Shown here piece after piece: positions 9,203-17,032 of a DNA stretch of 25,541 nt; the stretch's first letter is position 1, and every line of letters begins with the position of its first letter. Both the position numbers and the translations under genes were made by a program. A model generated the notes under the pieces. That model had not been told where the DNA came from. It was given only the letters and a program-made list of their open reading frames with translations, and made no database searches. The stretch is taken from the NCBI GenBank assembly GCA_032718475.1, contig JAUCBJ010004834.1:1-25541 (forward strand), read 5' to 3'. This DNA is from Nemertoderma westbladi (Eukaryota > Xenacoelomorpha > Nemertodermatida > Nemertodermatidae).

Positions 9203-10906
9203 AGATACAGGCCTACTACTTGTTGTATGCGAGTGGGCTCACTGATCGATACAGGCCTACTACTTGTTGTATGCGAGTGGGCTCACTGACCGATACAGAC
9301 CTACTACTTGTTGTATGCGAGTGGGCTCACTGATAGATACAGGCCTACTACTTGTTGTATGAGAGTGGGCTCACTGACCGATACAGGCCTACTACTTGTT
9401 GTATGAGAGTGGGCTCACTGACCGATACAGGCCTACTACTTGTTGTATGAGAGTGGGCTCACTGATCGATACAGACCTACTACTTGTTGTATGAGAGTGG
9501 GCTCACTGACGGATACAGACCTACTACTTATTGTATGCGTTTGGGCTCACTGATCGATACAGGCCTATTACTTGTTGTATGCGAGTGGGCTCACTGACCG
9601 ATACAGGCCTACTACTTGTTGTATGAGAGTGGGCTCACTGACCGATACAGGCCTACTACTTGTTGTATGAGAGTGGGCTCACTGACCGATACAGGCCTAC
9701 TACTTGTTGTATGAGAGTGGGCTCACTGACCGATACAGACCTACTACTTGTTGTATGAGAGTGGGCTCACTGACGGATACAGACCTACTACTTGTTGTAT
9801 GAGAGTGGGCTCACTGATCGATACAGGCCTACTACTTGTTGTATGAGAGTGGGCTCACTGACCGATACAGACCTACTACTTGTTATATGCGAGTGGGCTC
9901 ACTGATCGATACAGGCCTACTACTTGTTGTATGCGAGTGGGCTCACTGACCGATACAGACCTACTACTTGTTGTATGCGAGTGGGCTCACTGATCGATAC
10001 AGGCCTATTACTTGTTGTATGCGAGTGGGCTCACTGACCGATACAGGCCTACTACTTGTTGTATGAGAGTGGGCTCACTGACCGATACAGGCCTACTACT
10101 TGTTGTATGAGAGTGGGCTCACTGACCGATACAGGCCTACTACTTGTTGTATGAGAGTGGGCTCACTGACCGATACAGACCTACTACTTGTTATATGCGA
10201 GTGGGCTCACTGACCGATACAGGCCTACTACTTGTTGTATGCGAGTGGGCTCACTGACCGATACAGGCCTACTACTTGTTGTATGAGAGTGGGCTCACTG
10301 ATCGATACAGGCCTATTACTTGTTGTATGCGAGTGGGCTCACTGACCGATACAGGCCTACTACTTGTTGTATGAGAGTGGGCTCACTGACCGATACAGGC
10401 CTACTACTTGTTGTATGAGAGTGGGCTCACTGACCGATACAGGCCTACTACTTGTTGTATGAGAGTGGGCTCACTGACCGATACAGGCCTACTACTTGTT
10501 GTATGAGAGTGGGCTCACTGACGGATACAGACCTACTACTTGTTGTATGAGAGTGGGCTCACTGATCGATACAGGCCTACTACTTGTTGTATGAGAGTGG
10601 GCTCACTGACCGATACAGACCTACTACTTGTTATATGCGAGTGGGCTCACTGACCGATACAGGCCTACTACTTGTTGTATGCGAGTGGGCTCACTGGCCG
10701 ATACAGGCCTACTACTTGTTGTATGCGAGTGGGCTCACTGATCGATACAGGCCTACTACTTGTTGTATGCGAGTGGGCTCACTGACCGATACAGACCTAT
10801 TACTTGTTGTATGAGAGTGGGCTCACTGACCGATACAGACCTACTACTTGTTGTATGAGAGTGGGCCCACTGACCGATACAGGCCTACTACTTGTTATAT
10901 GCGAGT
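9203..10906 (+). repeat. 44-bp satellite, array 3 (~39 units)
   Basis: The same unit as arrays 1 and 2, with the TGATCGAT, GACGGATAC and CCTATTACTT variants of array 2, so arrays 2 and 3 share recent history. CCTATT variants lie at 9564, 10004, 10312 and 10796 (10, 7 and 11 units apart), a disturbed version of the 7-unit order. The array ends abruptly after GCGAGT at 10906. Confidence 0.96.
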
Positions 10907-11294
10907 ATGATGACGTTTTACCAACCATGAACGGGAAATAGCCAATCGTGTAATAATCGTAATATATAAAACCACAAATACAAGACGTGAAATTATTACT
11001 GATTGAGTCTTTTGGCGGCAAGATAAATTGATTTCAAGTAATCTCTATCCAATATCCGGAATTCGCAATAACCTGTTAGATAATGTAGTAGGCGGTATGC
11101 GTGAATGCTTTCATGGATATACACAGTTTGATTGCCAGTCTTATTAATGGTTGTTATTTGATGTACAACATACAGTTGCTCATAGGTACTCCGAGCTAAT
11201 CAGATAAATCATGACAGGATGTGGGGCGAGCCACGAAGTTGGCGGAGCCTTAGCGAATTGACACTGTTAGGGGGTGGGTCAATTTATGCAAATA
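10907..11294. other. Unique spacer, no gene seen
   Basis: Non-repetitive sequence between the satellite and the GTC microsatellite. Small ORFs that cross it have no recognisable motifs. A short GTAGTAGGC at about 11081 resembles part of the satellite, but too briefly to mean anything. Confidence 0.6.
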
Positions 11295-11363
11295 GTTGTC
11301 GTCGTCGTCGTCGTCGTCGTTGTCGTCGTCGTCGTTGTCGTCGTCGTCGTTGTCGTCGTCGTT
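11295..11363. repeat. (GTC)n microsatellite with GTT interruptions
   Basis: About 23 trinucleotide units of GTC (GAC on the other strand) interrupted at intervals by GTT. The frame reading it as polyarginine is a by-product. Confidence 0.97.
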
Positions 11364-11485
11364 ACGATTTTGACATGCTAATAACTTTGTCGGATTTAAA
11401 GCTGCCAAGTTGAAAATTTGTAGGTATCAATATGAGCAAAAGTTGAGATTTTTGAGAGACTTTCAGACACCATCAGTGCAATGGT

Positions 11486-12400
11486 CTCCCGCTAGAGGGC
11501 CACATGTCTAAACATTAAATGCCCTCCCATTTCTTTGCTTTTATTCCGTTTAAGCTGAAACTTGGGAAGTATGTACTAGACCATTAGCTGTAAATTTCAA
11601 AGGAGGCTAATCTGTCTGCAGTTCTCCAGTCTGCCGCTAGAGGGCGAAATGTCCCGAATGTGAAATTATTCTTCCATTTAGTTGTTTATGATCTGATTAC
11701 GCTGAAACTTGTCATATATGTACTAGATGACATCCTGAGTCTTTGTGTGGATTGTAATCGGTCCGAAGTTTTCCAGTCTGCCGGTAGAGGGCCACATGTC
11801 TAAACATTAAATGGCCACCCATTTTCTTTGCTTTTATTCCGTTTAAGCTGAAACTTGGGAAGTATGTACTAGACCATTAGCTGTAAATTTCAAAGGAGGC
11901 TAATCTGTCTGCAGTTCTCCAGTCTGCCGCTAGAGGGCGAAATGTCCCGAATGTGAAATTATTCTTCCATTTAGTTGTTTATGATCTGATTACGGTGAAA
12001 CTTGTCATATATGTACTAGAAGACATCCTAAGTCTTTGTGTGGACAGTAATCGGTCCGGAGTTTTCGAGTCTGCCGCTAGAGGGCGAAATGTAGGAAAGT
12101 GATAACCTTCGCGAATTCCTTGATCTTAATCTATTTAAGCTGAATTTTGGAATATACAGTACCGGTATGTACTAGACCACATGCCTCGTCTTTGTGAGGA
12201 AGGTGATCGATCCGTAGTTCTTTAATATGCCGCTAGAGGGCTAAATGTATGAAAGTGAAAACCTTCCAACATTTCGTTATTTATGATCCGTCAATCGGAA
12301 ACTTGGTAGATATGTAATAGACCATAGGCTGTGGCTTTGTAGGGAAACTAATCCTTCCTTCTTCAGTTACCCAGTCTCCCGCTAGAGGGTTAACGTTTTC
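11486..12400 (+). repeat. ~147-bp tandem repeat, each monomer with a CTCF-like box
   Basis: Seven GCTAGAGGG-type boxes occur on the same strand at 11491, 11636, 11783, 11929, 12076, 12232 and 12381, spaced 145, 147, 146, 147, 156 and 149 bp. Between them other blocks recur: AGCTGAAACTTG, ATATGTACTAGA and CTTTGTG. Monomers 1+2 (11491-11782) are almost identical to monomers 3+4 (11783-12075), so a ~293-bp dimer was duplicated recently, while monomers 5 and 6 are more diverged. The box CCGCTAGAGGGCG fits the published CTCF core CC(A/G)(C/G)(C/T)AG(A/G)(G/T)GGC(G/A). Binding is inference. Confidence 0.9.
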
Positions 12401-12831
12401 CGGGAAAATCTTCTCCTATGTTTTTATAATCCTTTCGAGTTGATACTTAGCATTAACTCATTTCACGTGCTGCGCGAAGGCCCCACTTCGTGTTAAATTA
12501 TACATAATGCTACTTCTCGACACATATCGTTATATAAAAGATAAATATATATTTGTTATGAATATTCTATCATATAGGCATTATCATATAGGTATTACAG
12601 AGTGGTATAGAGTAGACATATAATTATTTGTTTTGAATATTTTACACGTTACTTTTACGGTAGCTGAATGTAGATAATTTTTTGTTTATTACATGTTTTT
12701 CTCATTGGGGTCAATAACGTCTGTTTTTATCCCGGTTATCCCGGTTTAAATTTAAAATTATTGTTAAAAAGATAAAATGCGCTGTCTAAATACGCGAAGC
12801 CAAATTTTGCAGGAAAACTTGTGTTGCAATT
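12401..12831. other. AT-rich spacer, no gene seen
   Basis: This stretch has no coding signal or recognisable repeat unit, apart from a 16-bp word (TGCGCGAAGGCCCCAC, 12471-12486) that recurs at 16319-16334. Confidence 0.6.
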
Positions 12832-13731
12832 TTACTTTTTAAATTTTGAAGGGGGGCGCACTTTCTCAACCTTGTTAATGTTTTCGGTTGTTGGTTGTTC
12901 GGTTTTAACTTTGTAGGCTATCTTAATATCTTCTCTCTTACAAGTAACCTCAGAGTTTTGCCATGGCACAAACTGTTTTCGTTTAGGTTTCTGGGGGATA
13001 TGCCTCTTAGCTGATTCCTTGTGGGCTGTTATTATATTCTGGTATATTGAATCGGTGGATTGGTCTTCATCCATTGACTGAAGTGCTTCAAAGCGGTTTT
13101 GAACTTCTACTGTATAAGCAGCATCCTTTACAGCATTGTCAGTTCTGAGTTTCTCCCAGTCATATTTGATTTGCTTGCTTGTCCTGGGTTTGATGGCTCT
13201 CAAACTGAGTCTTATCTCTGCAGTCACAATTCTGTGGTCCGAACCAATTAGGTTGAACGAGCTGTATGCCTCGCAGTTGATCATGCTGTTTCTCCACTTT
13301 TTGTTTATAAGGATGTAATCCAGTTGTGTTTTGGTTCCATTAGGGTATTGAAAGGTCCAAAGCTTCCCCTTACTCTTTTCGAATGTGTTGTTTGTTGGTA
13401 TCAATTCACATTCTTCCATTAGGTCTAAAAGTAAGTACCCATTTCTGTTAGAACTGGTGTTATAGGTGTAACCCTTGATGTCTTCTGGGCCAATTTGCGC
13501 ATTCAGGTCACCAGCAATGACTTTAACATTGTGTTTCGGAATGTCCTTTATAAGTCCAGTCAGATCTTCATAAAACTTGACTGCTTGTTCTGGCTCTGAG
13601 GCATTGGTTGGACTGTAGCAACATATAACTGTTGTCTTGGGATTGCCATGAGATGTTGCAGACAGATGGTGAAAGCCGTGAATCGAGAAGCGTGCGATTA
13701 CGTGTCTGGATTCAGATCTTGGCTCGGTCCA
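12832..13731 (-). pseudogene. RTE-like LINE fragment: endonuclease domain
   Basis: An open minus-strand frame of about 299 codons, including the part upstream of the first methionine (13420-13731). It reads as the second half of an EEP endonuclease: SRHVIARF, then VICCYSPTNASEPEQ, the catalytic GDLNAQIG (GDLNAQ at 13495-13512), NRNGYLLLDLMEE, KLWTFQYPNGTKTQLDYIL and GSDHR (13231-13242). The order and spacing match the endonuclease end of the LINE at 3545-6026 (KLWTHSG...SQIDHIL...SSDHR), but the sequence is clearly diverged, so it belongs to a different RTE-like subfamily. The frame ends in a lysine-rich linker where an RT should follow; no RT does. The 5' side stops abruptly at an A10 tract. 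Confidence 0.82.
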
Positions 13732-13740
13732 GTTTTTTTT

Positions 13741-15291
13741 TTACCTGTTTATAAATCCAGGGGCAGTCCAGAAATCCGAGTTGATCTCTTTGTGTTTTTC
13801 TTCGATTGTGCCGATGTATTTTTTGAATTCATCGGTCGCAGGAAAATTGCTATTCGATTGTAGTTCTTTGGCCAAGTGGGTTTCCTGGCACAGAGCGAAG
13901 ACCAACCGATTTTTCGAGCTCTTGTGGACGCCTAAAACTCGTTTTAAGAATGCTGCCTTAATTCTGTCAATCATTGTAAAATTTGACACTGTTAATTGGG
14001 GCCAAATAGCGAGTAAACTGTAGGAAATAATAGGTAGAATTTTAATGTTGAAAAGCTTTATGGCTGTCGAAAGAGATAACAATCTCGTGGGTTCTTTATG
14101 GAATGAGTTACTGCTAGAGATTTAGTGAATACCTTAAGGATGTGGTGGGAAAATGAAAGAGTAGGTTGAAAAATAACGCATAGGTAGGTGTAAGAGTTTG
14201 TGATTTTTATGGGGTTGCCGTTGTCCTTGAATTAATCTAATTTACTAAGCCGACCTCCGCGGCGAAATTTCGTTATTTCGGTCTTCCGGAGGTTCACCTG
14301 AAGTCCATTATTAGATGACCATTCCGCAATGGCGTCTAGAGCCGCCTGCAGCCCCTCTCTGGTGTCACTAATAACAAGAAGATCGTCCGCAAACAAGAAT
14401 ATTATTACTGCCGAGGCCGCTTGTTTGATTACATTAATAAGGTAGAGTATAAAGAGGAAGAGACTAAGCGGATCACCTTGGGCAAGACCCCTTATCTGGT
14501 ATATTAACTTCGATTTCCTGAGCCCATCAAAGACTTGTATATAGTTGGTTGTTAGAATAGCTTTGATCAAGTTGAGTAGACATCCAGTTACTTTGAAGGT
14601 ATGTTCAAGTTTGAATAGTAAGCGAGCCCTCGGGATGCTATCGAAGGCCTTTTTGAAATCCACGAAAGCCGCAAAGGTTGGTTTTTTTGGGTAAGCCAGA
14701 TTCCCTTGAATGTGAGCGATAAACTGGGTCAACGGTTGCATGGTCGATCGCCCTGGCATAAAGCCGAACTGATGTTTCGGAATCTTATCCTGCAGGAATT
14801 CTCGAAGTCTTCGTTGTACCAGAGAGATGAGGAGTTTGTATGGATTGGAAAGTAAAGCAATACCTCGAAATGAGTTTGGATCAAATAAGGAGCCAATTCC
14901 TTTGTACTTCCGTAATTCCGGTTTTCCGTGAAGAAACTAGGTTTCCTGTGAACCAACAAAGGTTAAATAATATAACCCAGAAGTGTAATGTAGCCGAAAT
15001 GGATCCCTTGAGTGCCTCGTAAGTTACGTTATTCGGACCACCAGATTTTCCGTTAGCCTTCCTCTTCAGTTCGCCTTCAATTTCATTTCTAGAGAACGGT
15101 CGGTTGCAGGCATCGTGGGCATCTATGACTGGGGAGTCTAGCTCAGGGGCCGCGTAGCTCGTCTCCTCGTCCTCTACCCGGCCAAGTAAATCGCTGAAAT
15201 GTGATTCCCAAACATCCAACGGTACCGTACTGGCTGAGTGTCTATTCGAAGTCTGGCACCATTTGTAGGGTTTTAATTCCGCTTCCATTAT
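13741..15291 (-). pseudogene. Frameshifted LINE reverse transcriptase remnant
   Basis: Successive minus-strand frames together read as a non-LTR reverse transcriptase. They run from a linker (STVPLDVWESHFSDLLG...KSGGPNNVTYEALKG, 14881-15288), a shift near 14900, FRGIALLSNPYKLL...HQFGFMPGRST, VDFKKAFDSIPRARL, GLAQGDPLSLFLFILY and the catalytic FADD (14382-14393), then another shift and a C-terminal part (YLG-like segment, FNIKILPIISYSLLAIW, FLKRVLGVHKSSKNRLV) ending at a stop at 13741. At least two frame changes make it a dead copy. The family differs from both other LINE types in the window, and I cannot assign its clade. The stop codon merges into an A10 tract with no 3' UTR in between. Confidence 0.8.
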
Positions 15292-15688
15292 TAATTCATT
15301 CTCGACTGATTTATCATGTCATATTTATCATCATTTTATATTATTATAGTATACTTATTTTTAGAATTGTGACATATTTATTTCCGAATAGTAAATATTT
15401 TATTACACCGATCTGGGTGTTGCTTATACACAGCAATTTAGTGGCTGTTTGAATAACCAATCACATACGCCCATGCCACATCCGGGTTCAAAATGCAGGT
15501 AACATTCATTGAAATATAGTAAGGAGGCAGCGAGATGAGGAATTGTGTCAGATACATATTATTATTCTTAATATCATCATATCGGAACTGTAGGTACAAT
15601 AATTTAAAATGATTTATAGTTGGAGATACAAATTTGGTGACGGTTTTCTACCTCGCTATAATTTGGTAACGGTGCTGTTTTCTACACC
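15292..15688. other. AT-rich spacer, no gene seen
   Basis: There is no coding signal. Two imperfect direct repeats of about 30 bp (AATTTGGTGACGGTTTTCTAC at about 15630 and AATTTGGTAACGGTGCTGTTT at about 15660) lie just ahead of the 52-bp minisatellite and may be decayed or precursor units. Confidence 0.5.
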
Positions 15689-16056
15689 GTACCACACAGT
15701 GCCATACACATTATTATTGTTACTGTGTTGGTGTTTCTGGGTACCACACAGTGCCATACACATTATTATTGTTACTGTGTTGGTGTTTCTGGGTACCACA
15801 CAGTGCCATACACATTATTATTGTTACTGTGTTGGTGTTTCTGGGTACCACACAGTGCCATACACATTATTATTGTTACTGTGTTGGTGTTTCTGGGTAC
15901 CACACAGTGCCATACACATTATTATTGTTACTGTGTTGGTGTTTCTGGGTACCACACAGTGCCATACACATTATTATTGTTACTGTGTTGGTGTTTCTGG
16001 GTACCACACAGTGCCATACACATTATTATTGTTACTGTGTTGGTGTTTCTGGATAC
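15689..16056 (+). repeat. 52-bp minisatellite, 7 copies
   Basis: GCCATACACA recurs at 15701, 15753, 15805, 15857, 15909, 15961 and 16013, an exact 52-bp period with practically no divergence among copies. The unit contains GTACCACACAGTGCC, ATTATTATTGTTACTG and TTGGTGTTTCTGG. All three plus frames stay open through it, since 52 mod 3 is 1 and the unit has no stop in any frame. The resulting 111-186 codon ORFs are therefore artefacts. Confidence 0.97.
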
Positions 16057-16091
16057 CTTCATTGTCAGTCTTCAGTTCGGCTTTAAGTTGC

Positions 16092-16318
16092 TGGGTGTGC
16101 GGACAGCCCATGACTTTTGTGATACGTCTCTTAAAGGACACTACCCTTGAAGATGCGCAACTTTGTTGACAAGCCGGCATAGAATTCTTAATGCACGCTG
16201 CATTTGGCTTGCCAATTTTGGATTGTATGGTGGTGACAAGACATTTTTGTTAAGACAGCAGAACATCTCAATGTGCAGTTTCAATGGAGCAGGCCGATTG
16301 TAGTAGTACAGTAGTAGT
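16092..16318 (+). pseudogene. Decayed 3' end of an RTE-like LINE
   Basis: The plus strand reads GQPMTFVIRLLKDTTLEDA, closely matching GGQPMTFLRRILKDTGLEDA near the C-terminus of the LINE at 3582. After a deletion of about 45 bp, the nucleotides TTTGTTGACAAGCCGGCA and GAATTCTTAATGC..GCTGCA match the region around the stop codon and the 3' UTR. About 80 bp further on, GCCGATTGTAGTAGTACAGTAGTAG (16293-16317) resembles the family's GCCGATCC-(TAG)n tail. The body (16092-16213) is convincing. The tail assignment is an inference, because sequence without similarity separates the two. Confidence 0.65.
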
Positions 16319-17032
16319 GCGCGAAGGCCCCACGAACGTGTTCGGTATGTTACCAATATTTCCGTCATCACGCTGTCTTTGTACTAGGGCTGATGCGTGA
16401 AAAATTATTTGGCTAAAAATAATATTGGTAGGCCCAATAAAATACTTCTGGTATTTTTGTAAATGCAATCTGAGAATTTAAGGCTAAAATTAATCATAAC
16501 AGGTCAAACTGCGCCCTCTCAATAAACGACTATCGAAAATCAAAAACAATGCTCGTGAAATCTTCACCCAATAAATAATGTCGTCTCCGCCCCCTGGACA
16601 CCGTCCCCCGTTGCAATGACATATAATTATATCCAAAACAATTAACGGGAGTCAATGGCAGATGTTGCCGTTTTAAATTTGGTCATAATCCGCTATACAA
16701 TAACCGATTTAGTGAAATTATTTTAGGGCAAAGTGGCTGGTGGGCGAAGCTTCAATTTGACAAGGGCTAGGGCATAGGGAATTCCGCAAAAAATTCACCC
16801 CACTGTACAACAAACCTTACTCTATTGCTTGGACTATGCAAACTATAGAGGCCAGCACAAACGTATGTTAAAAAAGGCATTGGGACCGAAAATAAACACC
16901 ACTTTTACTTGTGAATCATTGTGAAAACGTGAATCCAATAATTATTGTTTCTAGCCAAGCAATATTTGTACGCCACCAACCCAGTAGGTAGAAAAATATT
17001 TATGAATCATAGGAGGTCTAATCTGATCTAAC
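16319..17032 (+). other. Upstream region and probable 5' UTR of the RhoGAP gene
   Basis: No ORF of note. It contains a GC-rich island in AT-rich surroundings (CGCCCCCTG at 16588-16596, which on the minus strand is a partial CTCF-like or GC-box word), an AT-rich ATATAATTATAT stretch at about 16622, and a uORF at 17002-17031. The transcription start cannot be placed from sequence alone. Confidence 0.4.
17002..17031 (+). promoter_or_regulatory. 9-codon uORF ending 1 nt before the RhoGAP start
   Basis: ATG at 17002 is followed by eight codons (MNHRRSNLI) and TAA at 17029-17031. One base (C) separates the stop from the main ATG at 17033. The uORF start has T at -3 (weak context), while the main ATG has A at -3 and G at +4 (strong). 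If this region is transcribed and unspliced, it could allow leaky scanning or modulate initiation. That role is inference. Confidence 0.4.

Noticed and set aside
3456-10814. Small ORFs running through the 44-bp satellite (e.g. 10584-10814)
   Set aside because: They arise from the repeat itself. The period is not a multiple of three, so any peptide is a frame-cycling by-product, and no conserved start or context exists.
1795-10906. CRISPR-like array
   Set aside because: The 44-bp units abut with no variable spacers, and the window is eukaryotic in gene and transposon content. It is a satellite.
11219-11413. Arginine-rich small protein
   Set aside because: The arginines come from one frame of the GTC microsatellite.
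15609-16169. A 186-codon tandem-repeat protein
   Set aside because: All three plus frames are open because the 52-bp unit lacks stops, and the C-terminal end is a relic of LINE coding sequence. No independent coding evidence.
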